Shown here: positions 25,967 to 35,269 of the stretch, one piece after another | Position numbering within the stretch: the stretch's first letter is position 1 | How the letters are laid out: each line of letters starts with the position of its first letter | Assembly (NCBI RefSeq): GCF_003633685.1 | Contig: NZ_RBKT01000001.1 | Span: 2,976,001-3,040,000, forward strand | Origin: Micromonospora pisi | GTDB lineage: Bacteria > Actinomycetota > Actinomycetes > Mycobacteriales > Micromonosporaceae | Length of the DNA stretch: 64,000 nt | Direction of reading: 5' to 3' | The notes under the pieces: generated by a model | The model's database searches: none | What the model saw: only the letters and a program-made list of their open reading frames with translations | What the model was told of the DNA's origin: nothing | Position numbers and translations under genes: made by a program

Positions 25967-26100
25967 GGTACACCAGAACCGGAAACCCCGGTCCGACCAG
26001 GGGTTGACGGCAGGTGCCGGGTCGGACCACCGATCGTTGACAGAACGATTACATTCGCGCAACCTGATACGACCCCCTCCCCAGGCAGGTGCTGCACACG

Positions 26101-27675
26101 ATGGCTGCGCTGTACGCGGGCGGTCTGCTCGCCCGCAGGTACCGACTCATCGACCAGATCGGCGCGGGTGGCATGTCCGTCATCTGGCGTGCCCGCGACG
26201 AGGTACTGGACCGGGTCATCGCGATCAAGGTCCTCGCCGCGTCGCTCGCCGCCGACGCCAAGTTCCGTGACATGGTCCGCGAGGAGGCACGCGCCGCCGC
26301 CCAGCTCGTCCACCCGCACGTCACCGCCGTACACGACTACGGCGAGGAGATCGCCCCGGACGGCGCCGTCACCGCCTTCGTGGTGATGGAGCTGCTCACC
26401 GGCGAGGAGCTGGAGGCCCGGCTACGGGACGGCCCGCTGCCCTGGGCCGACTCGGTGGAGATCTGCGCGCAGGTGGCCGAGGCCCTGGCCGAGGCGCACG
26501 AACTCGGCATCGTGCACCGGGACATCACCCCGTCCAACATCATGATGACCTCGGTCGGCGCGAAGGTGCTCGACTTCGGCATCGCCACCCACGTCGGCGC
26601 GCCGGACGAGGACGAGGACGGCGAAACCTTCGGCACGCCGGCGTACGTGGCGCCGGAGCGGCTCGACGGGACTCCGGCGCAACCCGCCACCGACACGTAC
26701 TCGCTGGGTGTGCTGCTCTACGAGACGCTCACCGGACAGGTGCCCTATCCCGCCGAGACCTGGGACGAGCTGACCGAGGCGCTGCGTACCGGTGGTCCCG
26801 TACCGCCCCTGACCGGCGTACCCGGTCTGCCGCCGAAGGTGGCCGACGCCTGCCTGCGCTGCCTGGCCCGCGATCCGGTCGACCGGCCGACCACCCGGGA
26901 GGTCGCCGAACTGCTCCGTGGACAGCTCCTCGCCGCCGAGCCGCCGGCACCGGCCGAAGCGGCACCGCCGTCCGGTCGACCAGCGATCGTCGCCGAGCCG
27001 TCACCCTCCCCGGCCGCGCCGATCCCCCCAGCCTGGTCACACGAGCGGACAGCCATCGGCGTACGGGTGCTGCCCGCCCTCGCCGAGCCGGCCGGATCCG
27101 GCCCCGGTGCCCCGGCTGCCACACCGGTACGCCAACCCGAGCAGCACGCTCGCCGCTCCCGGATCGGAACCCTCGGACTCGCCTGCGGCGCGGTCGCCGT
27201 AGTCGGGTTGGCCGTGATCGTCGGCCTTCTGGTCAGCGACCCGCGCCAGCCCCGACCGGTCGGCCTCCCCACCGCCCCGATGCCGGCCACCTCCGCACCG
27301 GCGCCGTCCACGAACGGGTCGACACCGCCCACGAACGGGTCGACACCGCCCGGTACGCGGAGCGCGGCTCCGATCGGACCGACACCGACCGGACCGGTTG
27401 TGGTGACCGCGGCGACGTTCCGGGAGGCGGTGGCGGAACTCGACCGGTTGATCGGCAACGGCCTGGCCGCCGGGGCGATCCGCGGCGATGTCGGGGTCGA
27501 CCTGCGCAACCAGCTACGCAACCTGCAGATGTCGATGATCTCCGGACCGGTCGACCTGGTCGGACCGGTCGACCTGCTCCGGCAGGCGGTCGCGACCCGG
27601 GTGCACGAGGGTGGCATCAGCCGCGACTACGCCAGGCAGTTGGACGCGGTCCTGGCCCAACTCACCGCGACCTGA
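26101..27675 (+). CDS. Transmembrane serine/threonine protein kinase
   Basis: A 524-residue Hanks-type kinase. ATG 26101 is favoured over GTG 26089 by an AGGT about 10 bases upstream. Kinase elements: glycine loop IGAGGMSVIW, K43 in IAIKVL, HRD with D141, DFG with D158, and GTPAYVAPERL in the activation segment. After a Pro/Ala-rich linker comes one membrane helix (about 356-380) and an outer region with a TNGSTPP repeat and a helical domain of about 90 residues. There are no PASTA repeats, so the signal is not a peptidoglycan fragment of the PknB kind. Partners are unknown; the FHA protein at 13703 is one candidate reader. Confidence 0.9.
   Translation: MAALYAGGLLARRYRLIDQIGAGGMSVIWRARDEVLDRVIAIKVLAASLAADAKFRDMVREEARAAAQLVHPHVTAVHDYGEEIAPDGAVTAFVVMELLTGEELEARLRDGPLPWADSVEICAQVAEALAEAHELGIVHRDITPSNIMMTSVGAKVLDFGIATHVGAPDEDEDGETFGTPAYVAPERLDGTPAQPATDTYSLGVLLYETLTGQVPYPAETWDELTEALRTGGPVPPLTGVPGLPPKVADACLRCLARDPVDRPTTREVAELLRGQLLAAEPPAPAEAAPPSGRPAIVAEPSPSPAAPIPPAWSHERTAIGVRVLPALAEPAGSGPGAPAATPVRQPEQHARRSRIGTLGLACGAVAVVGLAVIVGLLVSDPRQPRPVGLPTAPMPATSAPAPSTNGSTPPTNGSTPPGTRSAAPIGPTPTGPVVVTAATFREAVAELDRLIGNGLAAGAIRGDVGVDLRNQLRNLQMSMISGPVDLVGPVDLLRQAVATRVHEGGISRDYARQLDAVLAQLTAT
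27309..27350 (+). repeat. Tandem 21-bp repeat inside the kinase gene
   Basis: CACGAACGGGTCGACACCGCC occurs twice without interruption, coding a doubled Thr-Asn-Gly-Ser-Thr-Pro-Pro unit in the outer linker. A second in-gene doubling (period 18, around 27543-27578) encodes GPVDLVGPVDLL. Confidence 0.85.
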
Positions 27676-27681
27676 CCCGAA

Positions 27682-27727
27682 GGAAGGGCCCCTTGTTATC
27701 GCATTCTGTATAGGAAGGGGCCCTTCC
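27682..27727. repeat. Dispersed palindromic repeat, copy 1
   Basis: GGAAGGGCCCCTT (27682-27694) and AAGGGGCCCTTCC (27715-27727) pair perfectly around a 20-base loop. Read on the minus strand the loop is CCTATACAGAATGCGATAAC, differing from copy 2 at one base. It lies 6 bases after the kinase stop and 25 bases before the convergent chitinase stop, so it probably ends both transcripts. Confidence 0.9.
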
Positions 27728-27752
27728 AAACGGCTGTCCGGGGGGGGAGCGG

Positions 27753-29291
27753 TCAGGGCAGGGAATTCAGGAAGGGGTCGTGACTGTTCTTGAACTCCCA
27801 GTTGTAGAAGCGGTCCCAGTTGATCGACCAGGTCATCAGCCCACGGAAGTTGGGGTTGGTGCCACTGCGTGGGGCATAGCCGCCGCAGTTGGTACCGCGC
27901 ACCAGACAGGTGACCGCCTGCTGGACCCCGGCCGGTGCGACGTACCCGTTGCCGGCGCTGCTGCCGGCGGGCGTACCGAAGGCGATCTGGTCCTCGCGCA
28001 GGCCGGGGAAGACGTTCGCGCTGTTGCCGGCGACCGGGAACCCGGCGAGCAGCATGTCGGTCATCGCGATGTGGAAGTCCGCGCCACCCATGGTGTGGTA
28101 CTGGTTGTCCAGCCCCATGATCGGCCCCGAGTTGTAGTCCTGTACGTGCAGCACGGTGATGTCGTCGCGAAGCGCGTGGATGACCGGTAGGTACGAGCCG
28201 GCGCGCGGATCCTGACCGCCCCATGGCCCGGAGCCGTAGAACTGGTAGCCGAGCTGCACGAAGAACGTCTCGGGCGCCATGGTGAGGACGAAACCGGAGC
28301 CGTAGCGTGCCTTGAGGGTGCGGATGGCGGAGATCAGGTTGACGATCACCGGCGTGGTGGGGTTCCGGAAGTCGGTGTCACCGGTGTTCAGTGAGAGCGA
28401 GTGCCCCTCGAAGTCGATGTCCAACCCGTTCAGGCCGTACCGGTCGATGATGGCGCTGACCGAGCTGACGAACCTGTCCCGGGCGGCGGTGGTGGTGAGC
28501 TGCACCTGCCCGTTCTGGCCGCCGATCGAGATCAGCACCTTCTTGCCCTGCTGCTGTTTGGCCCGGATGGCGGCGGTGAACTGCGGCTCGGTCTCGACGC
28601 CGGGGCATTCCGCGACGGGGCAGAGCTGGAACCTGATGTCGCCGGAGGTGACCGAGGTCGGCTCGCCGAAGGCGAGGTTGATGATGTCCCACTCGGCCGG
28701 TACGTCGGCCATCCGGAGATAGCCGGAACCGTTGGCGAAGCTGCTGTGCAGGTAGCCGATGAGCGCGTGCTTCGGTAGACCGGTGTTCGGCGGCGGCGAA
28801 GTGGTCGGCGGCGGGGTGACGGGCGGCGTGGTCGGCGGCGGAGTCGTGGGTGGAGTGGTCGGCGGGGTCGTGGGCGGGGTCGTCGGAGTCGTACCACCCC
28901 CACACGCCACACCGTTCAACACACAGTTCGACGGCACCCCAGCACCCGTGGCATTGAACCCGAAAGACACCGACGCACCCGGAACCAACGTCCCGTTCCA
29001 CGACCGGTTCACAAACGAGAACCGCTGACCCGACGACGTCATCGACGCATCCCAGAACGTACCCACCCGACTCCCCACCGGCAGATCAAACGCCACCACC
29101 CACGACGAGATCACCGACGACCCACCATTCGTGACCGTGTACCTCCCCTCCCAACCAGAACCCCAGTCAGACACCTTCACAAAAGTCGCGGTCGGACCGG
29201 CCGCGAACGCCGGCATCGCCACCGCGACGGCACCCACCCCGGCCGCCAGCGCGGCGACCATACCGATGAACAACGATCTGGAGCGTCTCAT
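27753..29291 (-). CDS. Secreted GH18 chitinase with N-terminal CBM2
   Basis: A 512-residue secreted enzyme. ATG 29291 is chosen because GGGAGGAC precedes it and a clean signal peptide follows (RRSRSL, hydrophobic core, MPAFA-A cleavage near 31). Residues 32-130 are a CBM2 carbohydrate-binding domain with one disulphide pair, 131-172 a TTPP-repeat linker, and 173-512 a GH18 catalytic domain. The active-site motif LDIDFE gives D291, D293 and catalytic E295. It degrades chitin outside the cell, probably as an endochitinase similar to Streptomyces ChiC/ChiD. It lies beside a ROK regulator on the same strand. Confidence 0.93.
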   Translation of the reverse strand: MRRSRSLFIGMVAALAAGVGAVAVAMPAFAAGPTATFVKVSDWGSGWEGRYTVTNGGSSVISSWVVAFDLPVGSRVGTFWDASMTSSGQRFSFVNRSWNGTLVPGASVSFGFNATGAGVPSNCVLNGVACGGGTTPTTPPTTPPTTPPTTPPPTTPPVTPPPTTSPPPNTGLPKHALIGYLHSSFANGSGYLRMADVPAEWDIINLAFGEPTSVTSGDIRFQLCPVAECPGVETEPQFTAAIRAKQQQGKKVLISIGGQNGQVQLTTTAARDRFVSSVSAIIDRYGLNGLDIDFEGHSLSLNTGDTDFRNPTTPVIVNLISAIRTLKARYGSGFVLTMAPETFFVQLGYQFYGSGPWGGQDPRAGSYLPVIHALRDDITVLHVQDYNSGPIMGLDNQYHTMGGADFHIAMTDMLLAGFPVAGNSANVFPGLREDQIAFGTPAGSSAGNGYVAPAGVQQAVTCLVRGTNCGGYAPRSGTNPNFRGLMTWSINWDRFYNWEFKNSHDPFLNSLP

Positions 29292-29337
29292 CCAGTCCTC
29301 CCGACCGGTCATGGCTCGCGCAGCCATCGACAGTTGG

Positions 29338-29358
29338 CTAATTATTAGGACTGTTAAC
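29338..29358. promoter_or_regulatory. AT-rich palindromic site upstream of the chitinase
   Basis: CTAATTATTAG (29338-29348) is a perfect 11-base palindrome and GTTAAC (29353-29358) a second one, 47-67 bases ahead of the chitinase start in otherwise very GC-rich DNA. The core AATAATTA (minus strand) also appears in the ROK/GH36 intergenic site. Likely promoter and operator; the regulator is inferred. Confidence 0.5.
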
Positions 29359-29471
29359 TGTTTGTGTCCAGACCCCGGCCACCGTTCGACGAGCGCACCC
29401 AGGATCGACGTCTGTCGAAGCAGACCTACCGCCGGATCCGGCGGAAGGCCCCGCCGGGCACGACGGGTGAG

Positions 29472-30638
29472 TCAGGAGACGACGAGCGACTGGATGCTGA
29501 CCGCCGCCGCACCACGCGCCCACTCCTCGAACGGAAGCGGGCGAATGGACAGGGGGCACTGGGCGGCGGCTCCGAACGCCTGGCGTTCGAAACCGGCCCG
29601 GATGTGCGGCTCGAACAGGTCGTAGACGGCCAGCCCTTCGCCGGACACGACGATCCGGGCCGGTCCGACCAGGTTCGCAACCGCCGCGATGCCGGTGCCG
29701 ATCGCGTTGCCGGCGCGGGCGAAGACAGCGGTGACCCGTTCGTCACCGGCTCGGGCCAGGGCCACCGCGTCGTCGATGGTGAGGTCGGACCGGCCGGTCC
29801 GGTCCCGGGCCTGTTCGACGATGGCGTGCGTGCCGGCGATGGATTCCACGCAGCCCCGCCCACCACAGTGGCAGCTCGGGCCGGTCGCGTCGATGCCGAT
29901 GTGGCCGACCTCGCCGGCCACGCCGTGCGCCCCGGAGACCAACCGGCCGTTGACGACCAGGCCACAACCGATGCCGGTGCCGACGGTGACGAGGGCGAAG
30001 GACTCGACGCCGACACCCTCACCGAACCAGTGTTCGGCGGCGGTCAGCGCCTTCACGTCGTTCTCCACGGTGACGCTGAGCCCGGTGAGCAGGCTCGCGC
30101 GCTCGCGCAGCCGTACGTTGTGCCAGCGCAGGAAGGGCGAGTACCGGACCAGGCCGGTGCTGCGGTCCACGTCACCGGAGACGGCCAGTCCGAGCCGTCG
30201 GGTGCGCTGGCGGTAGTCGTCGGGACCGTCGAGCAGTTCGTCGACGAGTCGGCCGAGTTCGGTGAGGACCGCTTCGACACCGGTGTCGGTCAGTGGCCGG
30301 TGGGCCGCTGCCCGTACCCGTGCGCCGAGGTCGCAGACCACGCCGATCAGCTCGTCGGCGGTGATTTTCACGCCGACGAAGAACTCACGGTCGCTCCGGA
30401 TGGCGAGCGGGCTGGCCGGGCGTCCGGCCCCCGGTCCGGTCCGCTCGGTCGCGGCGAGCTCGTGCAGGTAGCCCATGTCGATGAGCGGTCGGGCGGCCTT
30501 GGTGACAGCGGCGGAGGAGAGTCCGAGCCGGCGAGCGAGGGTGACCCGACTCAGCGGACCTTCGGTCAGTACGGCGGTGAACACGGCCGTTGCCGCCGGG
30601 GCCACGGAGAGGCTGCCCGTGCCGGTCTCGGGAAACAT
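29472..30638 (-). CDS. ROK family transcriptional repressor
   Basis: A 388-residue protein from ATG 30638. The N-terminal winged helix (about 15-80) contains LARRLGLSSAAVTKAARPLI. The ROK body follows: ENDVKALTAAEHWFGEG, VTVGTGIGCGLVVNGRL, the GEVGHIGID strand and the zinc motif CHCGGRGCVE. ROK repressors bind a sugar and leave DNA. Divergence from the GH36 gene, with palindromic sequence between them, points to control of the alpha-galactoside operon and probably of itself; the chitinase downstream on the same strand may be another target. Confidence 0.9.
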   Translation of the reverse strand: MFPETGTGSLSVAPAATAVFTAVLTEGPLSRVTLARRLGLSSAAVTKAARPLIDMGYLHELAATERTGPGAGRPASPLAIRSDREFFVGVKITADELIGVVCDLGARVRAAAHRPLTDTGVEAVLTELGRLVDELLDGPDDYRQRTRRLGLAVSGDVDRSTGLVRYSPFLRWHNVRLRERASLLTGLSVTVENDVKALTAAEHWFGEGVGVESFALVTVGTGIGCGLVVNGRLVSGAHGVAGEVGHIGIDATGPSCHCGGRGCVESIAGTHAIVEQARDRTGRSDLTIDDAVALARAGDERVTAVFARAGNAIGTGIAAVANLVGPARIVVSGEGLAVYDLFEPHIRAGFERQAFGAAAQCPLSIRPLPFEEWARGAAAVSIQSLVVS

Positions 30639-30653
30639 ACGCGAAACCTAGGA

Positions 30654-30680
30654 TCAATAATTAACTTCGTCAAGTATTGA
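30654..30680. promoter_or_regulatory. Imperfect palindrome between ROK and GH36 genes: likely operator
   Basis: TCAATAATTAACTT (30654-30667) and CAAGTATTGA (30671-30680) form an interrupted inverted repeat with outer arms TCAATA/TATTGA. It starts 16 bases before the ROK ATG and lies about 100 bases from the GH36 ATG. AT content is high for this genome, as usual for ROK operators. Confidence 0.6.
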
Positions 30681-30782
30681 TTTCGGCGCGGCGGCGGTCC
30701 TACGCTCGGCGGCACTTACGGCCCGCCACCCCATCCCGGCCCGGTGGAGCCACCACCCGATCGCCGCACAACCGAGGAACCG

Positions 30783-32876
30783 ATGCCCACCGTGCTGTTT
30801 CACCCCGACCATCGCCTGTGGCTGCTGTGCGGGCCGACCGCAGCGTACGCCGTCCGGCTCGCCGAGGACGGCGCCGTGCGGCATGTCCACTGGGGTGCGC
30901 CGCTCACGCTCGACCAGGCCGTTCAGGCGGTCGAGCGCACCTCGCCGGCGGCGAGCAGCTTCGAGGCCGTGGCCGGAGTCGACGAACTGACGGTGGAGGG
31001 CGGCGCCCGGTTCGGCCCACCCAGTCTGGTCGTACGGTTCGCCGACGGCACCCGGGCCCTCCAGTGGCGGTACGCCGGCCACGACGTCGACGGTGGGCAC
31101 CTGAGCATTCACCTGGAAGACCAGCACTACCCACTTCGGGTGACCCTGCACTACCGGACACATTCGGACAGTGACGTACTCGAGCGGTGGACGACCGTCC
31201 GGAACCTCGACGCCCACCAACCGGTCACCCTGCTCCGCTGCGACTCGGCGACCTGGACGGTGCCGCACCGGACCCACTACCGGCTGAGTCACCTGGTCGG
31301 CGGCTGGAACAGCGAGTTCCAACTGCGACGTACCGAGATCCCGGTGGCCGAGACAGTGCTCACCAGCCGGCGCGGCATGACCAGCCACCACGCCAACCCC
31401 TGGCTCGCCGTCGACGACGGCACCGCCACCGAGGAGCACGGCGAGGTCTGGAGTACCGCGCTGGCCTGGAGCGGCAGCTGGCGGATCACCGTGCACCGCG
31501 ACCCGGTCGGCCGGACGACCTGGACCGGCGGCTTCGGCCACGAGGGCCTGACCTGGACCCTCGCGCCCGGCGAAGCCCTGGACACGCCGATCGTCGCCGG
31601 CCTCTACAGCATGGGCGGATTCGGGTCGGCCAGCCGCGCCTGGCACGGATACGTCCGCCGGCACGTGCTGTCGCACCCCGACGAGACCCGGCCGGTCCTC
31701 TACAACTCCTGGGAGGCGACCGGCTTCGACGTCGACGAGGCGGGCCAGAAGGCCCTCGCGGCCCGCGCGGCGAGCCTCGGCGTCGAACTGTTCGTGATGG
31801 ACGACGGCTGGTACGGCGCCCGCAGCAGCGAACGCGCCGGCCTCGGCGACTGGGTGCCCAACCCGGCCCGCTTCCCCAACGGCCTGCGCCCGCTCGCCAC
31901 CGAGGTACGCCGGCTCGGTATGCGGTTCGGGCTCTGGGTGGAGCCGGAGATGGTCAACCCCGACAGCGACCTGTACCGGGCGCACCCGGACTGGGTGCTA
32001 CACATGGCAAACCGCGACCGCACCGAGATGCGCCACCAACTGGTGCTCAACCTGGCCCGACCGGACACCGCCGAGTGGACCCACTCATGGCTCGACCGGC
32101 TGGTCAGCGAGCACGACGTCGACTTCCTCAAGTGGGACGCCAACCGCCCGTTCACCGAGGCGGGATGGCCCGGCCACGGTGACCCCGACCGGCTCTGGAT
32201 CGCGCACACCCGCGCGGTCTACCGGATCATGGACCGGCTCCGGGCGGACCACCCGGGCCTGCGGATCGAGGCGTGCGCCGGCGGCGGCGGACGCGCGGAC
32301 CTCGGCGTACTCGCCCGTACCGACCAGGTGTGGACCTCTGACAACACCGACCCGGTCGACCGGATCGGCATCCAGCACGGATTCGGTCAGCTCTACCCGG
32401 CGCAGGTGATGGGCGCCTGGGTCACCGACAGCCCGAACGTCGCCACCGCCCGGCGTACTCCGTTGCGCTTCCGCTTCCACGTCGCGATGGCCGGCGCGCT
32501 GGGCGTCGGCGGCGACCTCACCGCCTGGACCGAGGACGAACTGACCGAGGCCGCCGGACTCATCGCCACGTACAAGCTGATCCGGCCGGTGGTCCAGCAC
32601 GGAACGGCGTACCGGCTTCGCGGCGACGGCGCGCTGACCGGGATGCAGTACGTCCACGGCGACGACCACGTACTGCTCGCCTGGTGCCCCACCCGCCGGT
32701 TCGGCCACCAGCCACCACCGCTCCGCCTGGCCTCGGTCGACGTCGCCGCGAGCTACCACGACCTGGAGTCCGGGGCGACGTACCCGGGCGCACTGCTCCG
32801 GCATGCCGGCCTTCCCCTCGGCCTGCCACCGGGCGACCACGCCAGCACCCTCGTCCGGCTACGGCGGATCGACTAG
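30783..32876 (+). CDS. GH36 alpha-galactosidase
   Basis: A 697-residue cytosolic enzyme starting at ATG 30783 behind GAGG. An N-terminal beta-supersandwich domain (about 1-290) precedes the TIM barrel. Family signatures: LYNSWEATGFDVDE, FVMDDGWYGAR, the nucleophile D452 in FLKWDANR, and acid/base D520 in TSDNTDPVDR. No signal peptide, so it works on imported alpha-galactosides (melibiose, raffinose or galactomannan oligosaccharides). It is the first gene of an operon-like row with the sugar-binding protein and two permeases. A different GH36 specificity such as alpha-N-acetylgalactosaminidase cannot be excluded. Confidence 0.92.
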   Translation: MPTVLFHPDHRLWLLCGPTAAYAVRLAEDGAVRHVHWGAPLTLDQAVQAVERTSPAASSFEAVAGVDELTVEGGARFGPPSLVVRFADGTRALQWRYAGHDVDGGHLSIHLEDQHYPLRVTLHYRTHSDSDVLERWTTVRNLDAHQPVTLLRCDSATWTVPHRTHYRLSHLVGGWNSEFQLRRTEIPVAETVLTSRRGMTSHHANPWLAVDDGTATEEHGEVWSTALAWSGSWRITVHRDPVGRTTWTGGFGHEGLTWTLAPGEALDTPIVAGLYSMGGFGSASRAWHGYVRRHVLSHPDETRPVLYNSWEATGFDVDEAGQKALAARAASLGVELFVMDDGWYGARSSERAGLGDWVPNPARFPNGLRPLATEVRRLGMRFGLWVEPEMVNPDSDLYRAHPDWVLHMANRDRTEMRHQLVLNLARPDTAEWTHSWLDRLVSEHDVDFLKWDANRPFTEAGWPGHGDPDRLWIAHTRAVYRIMDRLRADHPGLRIEACAGGGGRADLGVLARTDQVWTSDNTDPVDRIGIQHGFGQLYPAQVMGAWVTDSPNVATARRTPLRFRFHVAMAGALGVGGDLTAWTEDELTEAAGLIATYKLIRPVVQHGTAYRLRGDGALTGMQYVHGDDHVLLAWCPTRRFGHQPPPLRLASVDVAASYHDLESGATYPGALLRHAGLPLGLPPGDHASTLVRLRRID

Positions 32877-32982
32877 GTCGAGAGGCGAACCCGACCGGCC
32901 CACGCCACGCCACCCCACCGAACGCACCGACAGCCAGACACCGGCGAGATCCGGTGTCCGAACCCTCACTGGGAGGTTCCCC

Positions 32983-34299
32983 ATGGCGCACGACCAGACC
33001 ACACCGTCCCCCTTCACCTCCGACGCCCGCCCCGATCGCCGTACGCTGCTGAAGGGCATCGGTGGCGTCACCGCCGCGCTCGCCTCGGCACCACTGCTCG
33101 CCGCCTGTAGCGGGGGCTCCCCCTCGGGCGAGGGCGGTGACAAGGCCACCTCGCTCGGCTCGGGCCTCTCCGACGCCGTACCGCGCAGCGCCGTCCAGGC
33201 GATGGTCGACGCGTACCAGCAGAAGTCCGGCGCGGCCGTGAAGACCAACGTGATGCCGCGCAACGAGCTGATCAACAACATCAGCACGTACCTGCAGAGC
33301 AGCCCGGAGGACGCGATCACCTGGTTCGCCGGCTACCGGATGCGCTACTACGCCGCCAAGGGTCTGCTCGCGCCCGTGGACGACGTCTGGGAGAAGATCG
33401 GCGGGAACTTCTCCGAGGGCATCGCCAAGGCGTCCACCGGCGACGACGGTAAGAAGTACCTGGTGCCGAACTACAACTACCCGTGGGGCTTCTACTACCG
33501 CAAGAGTGTCTGGCAGTCGCACGGCTACCAGATCCCGGCCACCTTCGACGCGCTGCTCGCACTCTGTACGCAGATGAAAAAGGACGGCCTGACCCCGATC
33601 GCCTTCGCCGACAAGGACGGCTGGCCGGCGATGGGCACGTTCGACTATCTCAACATGCGCACCAACGGCTACCAGTTCCACGTCGACCTCTGCGCGCACA
33701 AGGAGTCCTGGGACCAGCAGAAGGTCAAGGACGTCTTCGACAACTGGAAGGCGCTGCTGCCGCACCAGGACCCGGCCGCGCTCGGCGCCACGTGGCAGGA
33801 GGCGGCCCGGAGCCTGGCCACCAAGAAATCCGGCATGTACCTGATCGGTGCCTTCATCGGTCAGGAGCTCACCGACCCGGAGGTCGCTGCCGACCTGGAC
33901 TTCTTCCCGTTCCCCGCGATCGCGGTCGAGGGCACCGACGCCATCGAGGCGCCGATCGACGGCTTTGTGCTCTCCGCGAAGGGTGGGCGCAACCAGGCCG
34001 CCAAGGACATGCTGGCGTTCTTCGGCACCGGTGCCGGGCAGGACGCGTACGCGGCGAAGGACTCGTCGAACCTGCAGACCGCCAAGGACGCGAACACCTC
34101 GTCGTTCAGCGCGCTCAACCGCAAGGGTGCCGAGGCGATCGCGAACGCGAAGTACGTCAGCCAGTTCTTCGACCGTGACGCCCTACCCGCGATGGCGAAC
34201 AACGTCATGATTCCGGCCCTGCAGAGCTTCCTCAAGGACGGCGTCGTGGACACCCGCAACCTGGAGTCGCAGGCCAAGACCCTGTATGCCGCGCAGTGA
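32983..34299 (+). CDS. Sugar ABC importer substrate-binding lipoprotein
   Basis: A 438-residue family 1 extracellular solute-binding protein. ATG 32983 follows GGGAGG. The N-terminus has a twin-arginine pair (R19, R20, then TLLKG) and a lipobox LLAAC with Cys42, so it is probably a Tat-exported lipoprotein. The body shows ABC sugar-binding traits (NYPWGFYYRKSVWQ, DGWPAMGTFDYLNM, the GMYLIGAFIG strand and APIDGFVLSAKG). It should deliver alpha-galactosides to the permeases encoded next. 106 bases separate it from the GH36 gene. Confidence 0.9.
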   Translation: MAHDQTTPSPFTSDARPDRRTLLKGIGGVTAALASAPLLAACSGGSPSGEGGDKATSLGSGLSDAVPRSAVQAMVDAYQQKSGAAVKTNVMPRNELINNISTYLQSSPEDAITWFAGYRMRYYAAKGLLAPVDDVWEKIGGNFSEGIAKASTGDDGKKYLVPNYNYPWGFYYRKSVWQSHGYQIPATFDALLALCTQMKKDGLTPIAFADKDGWPAMGTFDYLNMRTNGYQFHVDLCAHKESWDQQKVKDVFDNWKALLPHQDPAALGATWQEAARSLATKKSGMYLIGAFIGQELTDPEVAADLDFFPFPAIAVEGTDAIEAPIDGFVLSAKGGRNQAAKDMLAFFGTGAGQDAYAAKDSSNLQTAKDANTSSFSALNRKGAEAIANAKYVSQFFDRDALPAMANNVMIPALQSFLKDGVVDTRNLESQAKTLYAAQ

Positions 34300-34312
34300 G
34301 CTGTCAGCTGTC

Positions 34313-35269
34313 ATGACAACCACCACCGTGTCCCCGCCGGCCGCGCCGTCGGCCGGCGGGACCGCGCCCCGGCCGGGGTCCCGTCGGGTACGGCGACTGA
34401 CCGGCCCGGATCGGCTCGTGCTCGGCCTGATGGTGGGCGTACCCACGCTCATCCAGGCCGTGCTCGTGTGGATTCCCACACTGTTGTCGATCGGGCTCTC
34501 CTTCACCCGTTGGAACGGGCTTGACCTGGCCGACATCCGGCCGGCCGGCCTGACCAACTACACGTACTCGACGCAGGAGTACCCGCCGTTCTGGCCGGCG
34601 GTCTGGCACAACGTGATCTGGCTGGTGTTCCTCGCGTTGGTGGCCACCCCGATCGGTCTGCTCCTCGCGGTCCTGCTCGACCAGAAGATCCGCGGTAGCC
34701 GGCTGTACCAGAGCATCTTCTTCACGCCGGTGATGCTCTCGCTGGTCATGGTCGGCATCATCTGGCAGCTCGTCTACGCCCGCAACGAGGGCCTGCTGAA
34801 CAACCTGCTGGGCACCGCGGGGACACCCGGCGCCACCGACTGGTTCGGTGACTCGCAGGTCAACCTCTGGGCGGCCCTGGTCGCCACCACCTGGCGGCAC
34901 GCCGGCTACATCATGGTGCTCTACCTGGCCGGACTGAAGGGCATCGACCCGAGCCTGCGGGAGGCTGCCGCGCTCGACGGCGCCACTGCCCGGCAGACGT
35001 TCCTGCGGGTGGTCTTCCCGGCGATGCGACCGATCAACATCGTGATCGTGGTGATCACGATCATCGAGGCGCTACGGGCCTTCGACATCGTGTACGTGAT
35101 CAACCGGGGTACCAACGGCCTGGAGCTGCTCAGCGTTCTGGTCATCCAGAACCTGGTCGGCGAGGGCCAGGTGATCGGCGTCGGTTCCGCGCTCGCGGTG
35201 ATCCTGCTGGCGATCTCGCTCGGCCCGATCGTCTACTACCTGGTCCGCACCTTCCGGAGGGCTGACTGA
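34313..35269 (+). CDS. Sugar ABC transporter permease (MalF-like)
   Basis: A 318-residue permease. ATG 34313, just after the previous stop, is preferred to an ATG at 34286 that would overlap the lipoprotein gene; neither has a strong ribosome site. Six helices are predicted, starting with LVLGLMVGVPTLIQAVLVWI. The EAA loop that docks the ATPase is EAAALDGATARQTFLRVVFP. It overlaps the second permease by one base. Confidence 0.9.
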   Translation: MTTTTVSPPAAPSAGGTAPRPGSRRVRRLTGPDRLVLGLMVGVPTLIQAVLVWIPTLLSIGLSFTRWNGLDLADIRPAGLTNYTYSTQEYPPFWPAVWHNVIWLVFLALVATPIGLLLAVLLDQKIRGSRLYQSIFFTPVMLSLVMVGIIWQLVYARNEGLLNNLLGTAGTPGATDWFGDSQVNLWAALVATTWRHAGYIMVLYLAGLKGIDPSLREAAALDGATARQTFLRVVFPAMRPINIVIVVITIIEALRAFDIVYVINRGTNGLELLSVLVIQNLVGEGQVIGVGSALAVILLAISLGPIVYYLVRTFRRAD

